Shown here: positions 40,004 through 54,000 of the stretch, piece by piece | How the letters are laid out: every line of letters begins with the position of its first letter | Position numbering within the stretch: position 1 is the stretch's first letter | Source: Gorsachius magnificus | Taxonomy: Eukaryota; Chordata; Aves; Pelecaniformes; Ardeidae | Assembly (NCBI GenBank): GCA_034008185.1 | Contig: CM067084.1 | Coordinates: 6,963,385 to 7,027,384, forward strand | DNA length: 64,000 nt | Direction: 5' to 3' | Position numbers and translations under genes: made by a program | Notes under the pieces: generated by a model | What the model saw: only the letters and a program-made list of their open reading frames with translations | Told to the model about the DNA's origin: nothing | The model's database searches: none

Positions 40004-43000
40004 CTCCAGAATTCAGTGGATTTTGGCAAAAATCTCGTGAGTACTATAGGGGTTTATAATTTGAAACAGTAGTTCCTAGCAACATAGGGATCTAGTTATA
40101 TTAAAGTTTTGATCATCCTGCGATTATATTTTCATTATTAATCAGTTGGCAATTAATCTTTAACTGCTTGGCCAAACTCTTGGTTTACTAAGATGTGAGA
40201 GAGAAAGAGTTTGGTAGATCAAAAGAGGCAAAAGGAGCTAGTGGCTGTTAGGTGAGAAAGAAATGGAAATACAGCATATAAATAAATATAATCAAACTCT
40301 GCTGCTCTGCAAGTGTTTGCAGCTCATGTTTGGCTTTATACTGTTTTTCTTGAACCTCCTGTACCAAGCATTGCATAATCCCTGTTACCAAGAAAAGATC
40401 CAGTTGCACTTTATTTGAATAATAGAGTTAAGTGGATTATGGAAAAACTGTGTGCATGAATTGTATCGAGGTGGTCCAAACATCTATTTATAGGGCTCTT
40501 AGACACTGAGAGCTGACGCACCAAATGTTGAGAAAATCCAAAATGATGTAATTTTTCCAATCAGGCTTTTAAAAAGCACATAATGATATATTTAAATATT
40601 GTAATGCAGAGGTTTTCTATAAAGCTATCAGACATTATATTTTGATTATTTAATACTTGCTTTTCTACAGGCCAAGGAAATGGAAATGTTTATAAACTAG
40701 CTAGATATTGTATCGTGAATTACTTAAAATTATTTATTTGATATGCTTAGAAGGTTAACATGCGTGCTGTCTTCCAGGCATCCTCCTTCTGCAATGTGAA
40801 ATACAATATACACGTGTGGCTTCCTCAGCTTGAAATCTCTCAAACCTGTTTGCGATGTAGAATGAGGTCCCGTGCGTGTCTGCCGTGGCTCTCAGCGCAG
40901 GGAATGGTTTCAACAACTGCTGCGGGCGATTTCGGCTTCTCCCGGGCAGAGGCTCCTCCTAAGGCACACAAAGGCTGTTTGTGCAGAGTGTGATGTGATG
41001 GAAGAGCTAAGCTTTTACATTTGACATGCCTGGGAAATTGGGAAATGGCAGAGGCTTTAGGGAAGGGATTGTCCCAAGGAGTAGGCAGTGTCTCACTGCC
41101 TTGCTGAAACCCTGTCCTGATCAGGGACTCCCTTGCATCCCAGTATCATCATTCCCAGCTAACTCCTTCTGTTTAGGGCTGATGCCATTTTATTTAATGT
41201 TTTATCTTTATAAGGCCAACTTTTTAGGCCTCTCTTCATGATTTCCTGAAATGTAGTAGAGGTCATAATCATAGCAACAAGACCCATGTCCCAGGCTGGG
41301 CTAGCTTAGAGGGCACAGCCTGCTTGCAAATTCAGGTCCCATCTGATAGCCTGATGCTCCATGGTTGTCAGGAGGCATCTGAGAGTTTGCCTGCTACCAG
41401 GCACGCTGAAAAAAACGAGCTAGGAAATGTAGGAGGCAAGGGTCCCTAGGTAGGCCAAGAAATGACTGCCGGAGGGTGACGGCTGGGGAGGTTAAGGTAA
41501 TTATGGAGCAGGAACGGCTGAAGGAGAAAACCTGAGCTCTCAAGAGAGCTGGGAGAGTTGAGACAAGTTTATCTGTACTGACCTCCTTTTGATATCCCAG
41601 GCCAGGGCTGCTGAAGAGGCTTGGAGGACATTTCCCGTTTTTAGGGGAAGGAGGTGGAGAGGGAGATCTAATCTAGGAGAAAAGTTGTGGAGTGATAAGA
41701 GATTTTCAGCTCTGCTTGTGAGGACGAAGTGACTGGTAGACCTGGGTTATCCCATCAGCTGAAGGAGGACTGGTGTAGAAGGTGCATCTCTGCCCCGAGG
41801 GGTGAGGTGTCCTGTCGGGGGAGACAGGAGCGGGCTACCAGAAGGCTAATGATGCAGAGTACATGTGCTAGGTGAATGAAATAGCCCCCTGACCTTTCCA
41901 GAGCATGCCCATGCCAAATCTGAGTTAACTCATGGTTCAAGCGTCTGTCACCCTCACTCTGTTGCTTCCTATATATACCTTTATTTTTCTAATAAAAATA
42001 GAGCTTTACCGAAACCAAATTTTACTTGTGTGTATCAGCTGGCATAACCACAGGTATTACAGAGGTAGGAATGTGCTACAGAGCATAGCTAGCAAGAAAC
42101 TGGTGAGAGGTGTTTTAGCTATGCTGTTGAAGAAGTTGCTGTCCTAGCTGTATTCCTCTAGACTTCACGGTGCAATTAGCACATCAGGGGTTACTGGAAG
42201 GAGGTTTGTTGTGTGTGTTGCAAAGCCCAGTTTTCTGGAGTTAGGGTAAATGCTGTCTGGCTCCCCTCTGTGCAGTGGGAAGTCTGTCAGCTTTCCTTCC
42301 ATTTCTTTTCAGTATTTGAGGAAAAACTTCACTTTCCCAGCACAAAGATGTTAGCTTAAATCCCAAAGGCAGAAGGAAGTCTTGATTACAGAGTTTTTCC
42401 CAAGGCTTATGTCTAGTGTAAGAAGGGACCCATTAGCATTGGCAGATGCATTTGTTTCTTTGCCTTCCTACGGCACAATGGGTAAAGAAAAGAGCAAAGG
42501 AAAGAGAACTGTGACGGGCTGCATCTTGGATGAGTTCTGCTATGGCTCCTTCTCTTCTCTTTGGACCATCTCTCTAAATTCTCATGTGGAAAAACAGATG
42601 TGAGGGTAAATCGTGTGTGCATATATTTGGAGGGAGGGATGTGTGTGACTGGTGCTCGCAGCAGGCCAAATGTGCTACCAGGGCATGGAGCAGCCTGGCA
42701 GGTGACAGCTTGCTGCCCCAGCCATCCCAGCCACGAGCTCTGCCACCCTGGCTGCCCGTGGCCTTGTAGGGAGCTGGGTGTCTTCCAGCAGAGGCAAAAC
42801 TAAACCTTCCCAAGCCAGGCGGTCTAGGATCACAAATAACTGGGGTTGTTTCTTATTGGAGACGGGATGGTTTGGAATGGCTTGGTGGGAGGATATGGAA
42901 GCAGACTATTTGGGATGCTCTTCTGGGCTGCCCTATCTCTGTTCCAGTTTATCCTCGGAAAGATTCAAGTATGGGAAGCAGAGCAGAATTTTTTCAGAAG

Positions 43001-44179
43001 ATTCAACATTTCAAAAATCTGCCTGCTGTTGTGTGCTCCTCGTTCAGGTTGAATAACATGGTTTGCTTTTTTACTTAGAAACATCTGTCCGGCATGTTCT
43101 TTTCACACGTTGGGATATGTAGTTAGACTAGATTACCTTTTGCTATGTTACTTTGGGGAACTGATGCAAACTCGCACAAAAATATTTTCTAACAATGTAA
43201 AATGACACTAGCAGCTATAAATTACATCTTTTAGATCTCTTCTGTACTCTCCAAGCACTCCTAGGCCCCCATAAAATGTCTCTGGGTGGAGTCAGTAGTA
43301 GTGGTATTATCTAATTGAGTAAGAAACAAGCTTACTCTGGTGTCTATGTATGGAAGCTGCCTAACCACTTTATTTCCTGTTGAACTTCTTGATTTATTCC
43401 TGCCAGAGTTTGTTTTAGAACAAATGTTCTCAGCGTGTGTCTTGCCCAGAGATTTTTAGAAGTTTCCTTGTCTAAGGCTTTCTGCAGTGGATCAAAGTAA
43501 CTGGGGATCTTGCAGCGGGCCAGCATCAAGAACTGAGCTATGAAAAGCAGGTCAGCTTCCAGCTCAGGCAGGACATCTAGAGGAGTTGCACCAACTCTAC
43601 CAGGTAACAAATGAATGAAAAGTCTCATTACTGAAATTTTAAAATCTTTTTTGCCTTTAAATGCTGTAACACCCTGCTGTATGACAGTGCCATACTCAAA
43701 TGGGTCTGAGCTGCTGCTTCAACAGTGTGCTTGCTGTTATGGGAACCTGCAATGTTGCCAGGACTGCTGTGCACAACAGGCACTTTTGGGAGAATCTTTA
43801 ACAACAGAGACTTATTGCATACCTTACAATTTGTATAAAGCAATTTGACAAGGAGTGTTAAATTCAGTTGTTTTCTACAGCTAATGTAAAACATGGATCT
43901 GGTACTGACCAGCTATCAAAAACAGGCTTTGTGGGATGTTTTTTTACATTTTGAAGGGATCCGGGTGTGATGGGGTGTTCAAAACTGGCACAGTGATAAA
44001 TTTGCTCTGTCCCTTGCACAACTTCTTTGTGTTAATTCTTTACCTTGGGAGTTAAGCTAAACTTTTTAGCTTTTGGTAACTTCCAGGATGTGACCATCCG
44101 TACTGGTCTCTCTACAGCTCTTTCCTCAGTCACTTGTAGAAGTGTAACTTGCTGATAGCACTTTGAAGCAGAGGGAGTA

Positions 44180-44220
44180 TATTCCAGTTTTATTCCTCTC
44201 TATTCTAGTTTTATTCCTCT
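44180..44220 (+). repeat. Tandem 20-bp duplication
   Basis: A 20-base unit ending AGTTTTATTCCTCT occurs twice with one mismatch and a one-base spacer, so the period is 21 bases. This looks like a recent slippage or local duplication. Confidence 0.8.
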
Positions 44221-47200
44221 TTATCTCCATAGGATCAGTAATCCTTTTGAGATTGATTCCACACCAATACAGTTAGAGCATAAGTTAGTATGGCACAAAT
44301 TTGGAAAAATAAAAAAATCACAGACTAAATTCTGCCACTTGCCACCAGTGTTCCTGAATTAAATAACCATTTATGGCAAAGCTGCAGGACCAAGACCCTT
44401 TTCTTTCAGGACGGTGTGTTTAACCAAGTAGGAATAGATCTGCAGTCTTAAAGGGCTTTTTCTTTGTAGATAACGTTGCTCCAAGAACTAATGTCCAATG
44501 GGATGATTTCAGCACAGTTGAAGGGAGAGTGAGAACAGCTCAGGTATGTGCACACACTGGTTTTGATCCTCAGTGGTGGAAGGAAGGAAAGAGTACACTG
44601 CTCTATTTTGGCTTCCTGTTTATTCTGTTAGTAATACCCTTTTCTCTAAAGTTTTGAAAAACACCCATAGTGGTGTCGTAGCTGCATTTCAGTGATGATT
44701 TGCTTTCAGTACTAGCTTTCAGTTTGTTGCATTATATTCCTAAATATTTAGTTAATTTTGCTGTTGTTTCCCTTTTGAAAGCTGTCACAAGCAGTTCAGG
44801 GAGGGACAAGGGCAGGTTGGGGAAGAGGTGCTTCCCTGAGTGGAGGGGAAAAAATAGTTCCTTGACTTCTCCTTCCACATCAGGCCCCCGATGGCCCCTG
44901 GGGAGAAGCTTCGTGTTACATTTAATCCAACCCCAAGTTCACCGGTGCCATCCCCAGCAGCCATGTGTTCCCATGATGAGACGTGTTTGGGAGGAATCCT
45001 TGTGTGCTTTTCAGAAGGGTGGGAAGAAAGGCTGATCATGCACAGATGGTGAAAGAGCTCATGGGAAGGGGGGGAAACCAAGCGGGGAAGGCCTGTATTT
45101 GGTTTCCCTGCCTGGCAGAGATTCAAAACAAAAGTAAAAATCTGTTTAGATGGAAAGGAATTCTTTCCTTGGGGACCAAATGCTACTCCAAACAATAGGA
45201 TTATTTTTTAATTATTGCAAGAGTATAAAAGACAGCATGCAGTTTTTATTTAGAAGTAATGGGAAGGTTGGTCCCTGACCATCTTTTATTTCAGCTCAAA
45301 TCTGTAGGTTGGGGTATAGTGCTATTCACAATTTTTGTCTGCTGTGTTGTGAGACCAAATATTTAATCAGTGTTGCAGATTTGGAGAGAGGACTAAAAAT
45401 AACACAGTTGGTGAACTGATTTATTTCCAAGGTGTAATCTGAGTCACTGCTTTCACTGACTGAACTTAAAAACAAAACAAAAACAAACAACAGAAAACCC
45501 TTATTTGTTAGTACCAGAGAGCCAAAATATCTCCAGAGGAGTTGCATAAAATAAATTTTATTTATATATCTATGTATCTCTATATATGCACATCCTAGAG
45601 CAGAACAGACACACTTGCTCAGTTAGCAACACTAACCTGTAGTCTAGACATAAAAGCCTGCACTAGGGCAGTTAATCTATTCACCTCCTGTTTACGTCAA
45701 AGAAAACCATCAAAATACCTCCTTTTTCAGAATAACTGTCTATGATCAGTAAATCCTAATTTTGTCCAAGAACAGCCTTGTACAAAAAGAACCTCTCCAG
45801 TAAATTGAAAGGATTTACGTCTTGTTTTGGTATGAATTCCTGTATTTCATTTGCCGCTCCCTGCATTTGCAGTTCTGTCTGTGGGTTGCAGCTCAAAGAT
45901 ATGCATATACCATACACATACTATTTTAGGGGAAGTGGTCATGAATGCAATTACATGTGTATAATTCCGTGTCAGTATAATGTCTTTGATCCCTCACAGC
46001 GATGAAAATTAGACTAGTACACCTGCAGCAATATAGATATGTTGATTAGGTCAGATTAATTAAACCGGCAAAGTCCTCCTAATATTACATTATTCCAGTT
46101 CCTTGAGTATGCCTTGCTCAAGGTAAGGGGCAGTCAGCGTTCACTGTCTCACTTCTCACTGCCCTTCATCTCTTAGTTTATGTAAGCGCTGTTTAAATAA
46201 CCATCCCAGACACATCATTCAAGTTGTTCTTGCTCAAGGATACTTGTTTTCTGGAGCCATTTAGCTGTGACAGTACGCTGATGGCTGCCAAAAGCCAGGA
46301 AACTCAGATGCAATTGGCAGTAAGAGAGCTTTACTGGAAAATAAGCCCAAATCTTTCGTTGTTTATCTGAAGTACCAGGCAATTCACTTAAAAAATTATT
46401 TTATCCATGACCCTGGCTATGCAATTATTCTAGCCTGTATTTTCTAAGTATTTGACATCTCAGAGCATAAGCTCAACAGAATTGCCAAATGTCAGATCAG
46501 TAATTACTATACATGGAATTGCTGTGGCTAATAGGGGAAAGGCTCTCAAATCCCAGTTCAGCGATGGATACTTGGGACTGTTTCCCAACAGAATTTGAGG
46601 AAGACCTCCAGCCTTCCAGATTACTCTCACAACCATTCATAAGGGCAGTGAAACTGTGGAAGGAGAGAGGAGTTTCAAGGCCAGGAGAAGCTGGAGGAAA
46701 TGACTTAAAAGTGATTATAGTGTCTCTTATTTGTTCAAGTCTGTTCATTAAACAGACTTACTATTAAACTACTGAAGAAAGGTCTTCCAAAATACAGGGG
46801 CTAATTTAAAAGTATGTGACTTCTGTCTGTGCCAAGAGGTGCTGCTTAAATCAACTGTGTTCGCTTACCTGTAAAATAGAACTTTAGACTGCCCTACAAC
46901 ATGATTCTTGGAATTTAACTCATGGCCATGATGTGAAGAGGCATGATACAAATAAGATGTTCCATTCCCTGCCCTCCCTTGAATGCTCATGTCCATCTTT
47001 CTCAGCTAACAAGTTAAAATAGAATTTGTTATGGATTTTCTTTTAAAAGGCCAATCAAGCTGTTTTCTTTCTGTTGCTATGAGCCACTACCACAAATTCA
47101 GTTCTTGAATGAGAATTTACATATGCTTTTGCTGATCTGCATGTGTGACAATATGTGTTCACTGATATGTTATTCTCAGGAGACTGGAGGGGAAGGGAGA

Positions 47201-48547
47201 ACCATGCTTTGGTTGTGAATTAATACAGGAACCCCCCCCCCTTTTCCATTAAAAACATCAGTGAAGTTCCCATTGCTATGGGGAGTTAAAAGGCTCGGTC
47301 CCTAAGAAACAGATTATTGCAAAAACATGATTGTCCTTCCTCCCTCTTCTGAATACTGGAAAAGGGTGTCCTGATCATTTCTTAGTGGAAAGAAATGTAA
47401 AACTGAGGGCTGCAAATGCTGATGTGCATTAGCACCTTAATGAAGGAGTGCAACCTTCATTAAAAGCTTCTCTTTATCGGATGAACCTGTAATGAGCTCT
47501 AATAGCAATAGCAATTGAGTACTTAATGATGACCTGGAAAAAATTTGCTTCAGAGATGCAGTAGGTTGAGCCATTGCTTCCACTGAAGAACTTTATGAGG
47601 ATTAAGAGCCCAGTCATCCCTAGTAGTTAAAGGATGTCTCCTGCAGGGAATGTCGCTTAAGGAGAATGGTCAGCTTTGGAGATAATCATATCCAGCTCTG
47701 TCAGTCTGTTTCTTATCTCTAAAACTGCAAAAACTCTTTATGCTGTTTGTATAGTGCGTAACAAAATGAGGCCTTGGATAATGAATGGGAGTTAGAATTT
47801 TTGTAGTAATGAATGAAAGTTTGATGTCACTTAAGATTTGGCTTCTTCACCTTGAAAGACATGTCCTTGATTTGCGAACCTGAGAAAGCTGGTGGAATTT
47901 GTCTGAAAGCCTCCTGCAATGCTTGGCTGTACAGAATTCCCACAAGTCTGGGCTCTGTAAGGATAATATCTAGGACAGGGTGGTTCTTGGAGGGTAGTAG
48001 TAAACCTTGACAATGAACACAGTAGCTCTTTTTTGGAATATAGGGTGAAGATTAAACCACAGCAGTTACAGTCTGCCAAGTAGAGCTACTAGTAGTCATA
48101 CAACATACAGTGCAAACTCAGTAGAGCAGAACAGTTCCTCTACATACAAACTGGTGTACTGGCAGGATGGAATGAATGTTGTCTTTTTAAATACTCTGGA
48201 AGTGAAATGAGTCTGCAGTATATGTGTGAGGTTTTGAGTTCCACTAATTCTTTTTAATACCTCTTTTAAAGAATTCCTTATAATTTACAATCGCTTACTT
48301 TACATGATATCTCTTTATTTATGGCTTTAATATTAATCTCCAGTACCAAATCTCTGTTTATTTGTCTTGGTCTGACAAAAGCATTAAGAAGTTGCCCCTT
48401 GGCATGTTTCCTGTATTACTGATGTGATGCAGTGTTGGGTCAAGCATTTTTTACATCAATGGTTTTAATATTGCAAGCAGAAAATTAACAGACTTCATTG
48501 CTGCAGATTTGAGGAAAATCCTTATGTCTTCTGTTTGGTTTTGTTGA

Positions 48548-48549
48548 TT

Positions 48550-48576
<27 letters not shown>
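48548..48576 (+). repeat. T13 tract with (GTTT)4
   Basis: Thirteen T residues run into four GTTT units. On the minus strand this reads as (AAAC)n followed by poly(A), a form often left by retroposon tails, but I see no recognisable element body beside it. Confidence 0.8.
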
Positions 48577-48580
<4 letters not shown>

Positions 48581-51057
48581 GTGAAAACTTAAATTGCTTT
48601 TTTAGAATTATGCTTTCATCTCTGTCTGGCTCTTTCCCTGCTCTGTTTTCTCTTGAGTCCCCAAAATTAGCAAGAGTAATGTTCTAGTTTGCAGTGCAGT
48701 AGGAAAGAATAACTTGACTTTTTAAAATGTAATAAACAGTGCAAGACCTGGAACAAGTACAAAACCTTCAGACAAGGTGAAAGCCCCCAGAAGAATACCT
48801 CTATTCAAAAGGTCTGTGGATGTCTGCAAATACTGCCAGCAGCTTAAGTCCTGTCCTCTTCCTTTCCAAACATGTGTATTAGTTTTTTCTGTAAAAATAC
48901 ATACTGTATCCTTGAACTCTTCCATGCTTCTAGTCAAAGAAGGTAGTATTTCCTTTAGACTAGTTGATTCATACATAAAAGAAAATCTGTGAGACATTAT
49001 TTTGGTCTTGGTTATTTCCCTCTTGTGATATTGGCTGGAAAACAGTCTTTTTGAAATATTCAAGCTTTGAAAAACAGCAAATGTTTCTAGCTATTGAGGG
49101 TTTTTACTGTGGCTGTAAAAATAAAGTGCTCTTAATTATGCTTCCTTTAGAACAGATTCCTACCCTATTTTGCTTCCTTTGTTTACAAATCCATTGCTTT
49201 CAGCAGGAATCCTAAATAGATTAAAACCTACCTGTCTTACTTTAAATATTTATCTGAAAACCCCCCAGGAAACTGAGGAGAAAATACACAAGAAGTTACC
49301 TGGCTTGACATCTCAGGAATTTCACTGGGTTTAAATCCATTTCTAACTGAATGGATCCAACTTTGTTTAAAATGTCACTTATCCTCTGAGACCTGTATGT
49401 GCCATACAGCAAGTTGTGCTGAGTTTCTCCTGCGGGCAGGTTGTGGTCCCCAGGAGGCTGGCTGTCAGCCCACGGGATGGCCCGATTCCCCAGAGCAGCC
49501 TTGCAGGCCAGGATCTGGCCCAGTAAGGGACCTCATTCAGCAAAATATTCAGTACTGTGCCATTAATCATCATCAGATAAATGGTCTGATCAACTATCAG
49601 GCTCTATGTCTACCTCTGAACTGTTGGGACCCACAGTAACACGGGGCTACCTTCCCCCATGCATGCCACTGTTGTAAACTTATTTTTTTAAGCCCACGTG
49701 CATTGCTCTGCTGATACCTCTTCAGAAAGAGAGAAGCACGGTAAATCTGCTGAGGTAACTTTGCCCTAAGCCTGTTTCTCTTCTTTCACTTCACTTTTAT
49801 TTCTCAGTCACGTTTTGTTTTTAAATGGAACTAATTATCATCTTCCCTCCTCTTGTTCTTTGCTTTACAGAGAGATCAAAAAGGTTTTATTTTGTGTAGG
49901 AAGCTCGGCTACAGACTTACCTTTCCATAATGCCTATAGGTTAAATTAATGTAGATAAACCCCTTAACATCACACAATCTGTTCTGTACCTATTTCTCTA
50001 CATGCACGTGGGATGACTTGCATACTATGCATAGCAGATTACAGTAATTTCTTCCTTAAATATGAGCTTTGTCATTGTTTTGGGGTCAAATATGATGGAG
50101 TGAGAGACTGTCTGTTGTTTAATGTGTCATCTGTTCCACCTGGGTGGCACCCATCTGTTTGAACGTCAGAAGCAGAGGCTAATTTTGTAGCTGTGCTGTT
50201 GCCAACAGACTAAGAAGGATTCTTTGTGGCATTTATTTACTCCTTTCTATTTGCCTTGAAATCATTTCTGATTATAGCCTGAGTTTCTCTTTGTGGTCTG
50301 CTGAGAACAATAGCAAAAGTCCCACTGAAATGTAACTTACTGGGAAGGAGTCATAAGTGGTCTAGGATTTATTCTTGGATTGCTTTACTGTGTCACCATC
50401 TTATTAGCTGATAATTTCATGTTCATTAATGACAAGACAGTCAAAGAGCATATCTTCTACAGTAGAGGTTGTTTCTACATGAGTAGCTTTTTGAATCAAA
50501 AATCTAGGCAAGAGAGAATTCTTCCTAGGCCTCCAAAATGTGCATGGAAGGGATTAATATAAAGATGATGGCCTCGTCATCTGATCTAGCCTCTTAAATC
50601 CTTTTGGAAGTACCAGTCCTAGAAATTCTTCCAACTTATTTTCTTACAATCCCCTTTATATTCTGCTTCTAACAAAGTCCTGTGAGAATGACTGCAACAG
50701 ATCAGCAAATGAACTCTGTTTTGAATCACATTTGAAATTGGCAGGGAACTGAGGGACTTAAAGCCAAACCCCACAATATCCTCAAATACAAAATATTTGG
50801 GATCAAGATCCCAGTGTTTGCTCCTGAAAACTAGGGCTGCTACTTGTCATTTGCTGCAATCACTCAGGACTTTCCAGTCCTGTATAAGAAATGTCACTGA
50901 AAATTAACTTAAGACAGAGTCACCATGTAGCCTTGTTCGGAGGACAGTACCAACAGTGGATGGGACTATATCCTTGATGTTGTCTGGACTAATAGATAAG
51001 CCAGGCTCTAGAATATCATGAGTCAATTTCTTTGTTGCTGTTGTTTTGGTTTGTTGG

Positions 51058-51084
51058 TTTTTTTTTTTTTTTTTTTTTTTTTTT
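51058..51084 (+). repeat. 27-base poly(T) tract
   Basis: An uninterrupted T27 with a T/G-rich left flank. It could be the poly(A) tail of a minus-strand retrocopy, but no coding remnant or target-site duplication is evident on either side. Confidence 0.85.
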
Positions 51085-54000
51085 AGTAAGTTGATTACCA
51101 GAGGTTGGCTATGGTTGATATTTGGGATACCTGTGGGAACCATGTGACCTTCTCAAACCACTGCATTTTCTCTGGGGGCTCCAGTGCCATCCTACAGGGA
51201 ATTACCTATAGGCTGTGCAGTCTTAGAAAGAACCACTCTGGGGAAGGATGTATTGTCAGTCTTTTCTTTCAGGGAGAAAAATCCCCATTCCCATTTTTCT
51301 AGTTTTCCATTGTTACCTATCTTTTGTTAGCCAAGTAAGCCCGCACCCCATGCCCTGCCTGGAGGTAGGTCTTTAAAGGTTTATTACTTCATTGTAATAA
51401 TGAATGTCTGCTCATTGCCTTGCAGGTATGTTTAAGGCAGCACTACAGCAGACTAAAAGTAAATGGAAATTCCTTACAAGAGGTTTTGTAGTAGTTGCAA
51501 TTACAACAGATAATCTCTTACCATTACATCAGACACAATTCCGAAGGCATTACATATTGCTAATATTTCAAAAAATACTTAGAGATTGGTGTGGTATATA
51601 TGTGGCAGACTCTGCATTAATCTAAAGCAACTCAGTTCCACAAGAAATTCTGGAGACAAGTAACCACTTGAAGCCGAAGACGGTGTTGTTATTGCTTTTG
51701 CTTTTCAATTCAAAATCTTGCAATTAATATTTAAAATTTAAAAAAAAAGCAAATACAGACCATCTGTGAAACACAAAGAAATTGTTAAAAGCTGCATCCA
51801 CGAGGACTTCTGGGCAGAGCGCCATAGCCCAACTAAGCATTGAGCCGGGATGATATAATTATAAATTAAACATCTGTAAATAAAACAAATTCCAAGTTGA
51901 AAATAAAATAAAAATCCATCACTTCTGCTTATTTCTTTGTGGTAGAGGATCATATTAATCTCAGTTTTAGAAATTACCATCTATCCTCCTGCACACTGCA
52001 AGGTCTGTGGTGTCTACATGCTCTACAAGTGGGCTTTCTTGGAGGAGGCACCTCATCAGGCATTGCTCAAATCCATATTTAAGTCAAAAGAGACTGAATT
52101 CAGGAGGATTTACAGCAAGTCTGGAGCTCACTGGGTTTTTTTTAGAGAAGCTACATAATGGCACGTAATGATATTCTACGTTTATAACATATATAAATGT
52201 ACCTCCTCTTCTGGAAAATGGTATATTCAGTTCATATCAACTGGTTTTGTTTAAATAAAGGGTCATTGACAATGGTATGTTGAGACACAATCTTTTTACA
52301 CTTAAACTAGAACAGAGTTTCTAATACATGCTCATTTCCTGTAGGCTTTCTAGTAACATATCCTCTATCTTACTTCTATCTAAAGAGACATTTTGCATTT
52401 AATGTTAGACAGAAGCTTTGAGCCAAGCTGGATCTGATGACTCTTGGGACATGCTTGAGGTAAATACTCTTTCAGTGAAGTCATCTAAGTATTTGTAATA
52501 ACAATTTATGTTATCATTTACTGCTGCATTTCCAGGAGAAGAGTAACAAATGGAAACTGAAAAACTGAAAAAGAAAAGCCAGAAAAAGAACTTAAATCTT
52601 GTAAATAAATGAAATGGATGCTAACACAATGTTTAAGATTATTGCTGAACATTTTCCTTCTTGTAAACCAGATTTATTTTTTAACTTTCTACACATGCCC
52701 CTATCTTTCACAGAAATTTTTACCCTCAGTTTTAGAGGTCAGATCTGTATGTTATCTGTCTTCTCCATCAAAAACAGAAGTATTAATTAGAATTGAAGAT
52801 GGCTATAATAAAACAAACTCCTCCAGAATAAAATTTCTTCATGTAGATCAGATCAGTCATGACACTGAATAAATAGATTATCTTAGCATGGAGATTCAAA
52901 ATAGCTGCAAGAAAATGGTTTGACCAGTCAGGTACAAAACAGTACATCAAACATTACATAATTTTTGGAACCTTCATCATTAAAAAAACCCAATTCCTGT
53001 CCCTTGTACAGATAATCCTAAATGAATAATCAGTTTCTAAGAGGTTTTGAGTAGGAAAACCTGAATTTTTTGCTCTGAAGAGGAGCATAAAACCAATGGC
53101 TTTTAAGGGAATGCTCATCAGGTGAGTTTTCTGTGGACATTTCAAGTCAATACAGGTGTCTGTGGTAAATGCAAGTATTGTAACATGTAAAAATTCAAGC
53201 TTTTGTGCTTGCTGGGTAGACGTTTTGTTTTTTCCTTATGACATCACTATAGAAATAGAGACCATGTATTTAATTGTTTGTTTCTGTACTTGATTTTCGA
53301 ACTTTAACCCTAAATTTTTCTTAGGTTTTTCAATACCTGTAAAGGGATATGATTTAATATCAGAATTCTGTTCGATGTGCATTGTATGCTTTACTTTGAT
53401 CATAACAGCTTTTTTTTTCCTGATTGTAATTTACTGAAATTTCTTCTGTTTTGTGATGAGTAGAAAATCTGCTTTCTTGCTCTTCTCTTCATATTTTTTT
53501 AAAAAAGCTGCTGCATTCATAACAGCTTATTACTGCTCACTCTCCTAGAAAGAACAGGAAATTAGAGCTCTGAAATGAAAGTGATTTTATAATAGTAATA
53601 GAAAAGTAACATAGTGTAACGACAAAGGTCACATTTCATCATCTGCCAAATATGTAATTCTGAAGCACTGAACAGGTGAGATTCTTGGTCCCGTTTCAAG
53701 GCGGTGTAAGTACACCACCTATGTGTTTCTTTACTGGAAAGGCTGGTTGGGGAAATCGTTGGTATTATTTATATCCACTCTGTTCATCTCCAAACTCTCC
53801 TTCCACATCTCAGCTCTTCCTTTGTTTCCTAGGTGTGTTAAATCAGCAAGACTTAGCACTACTGTCATCCGATCTGTACTTTCTGGCTTTCTACCATCTG
53901 AAAAACTATTCTCTGGACAAACTCGATTCTGGAGTAAATCTTCTGTGTGCCTCATGGGATAACATGAACAGCAGCAGCTCAGAGCTGTTGTGCTTAGTCA

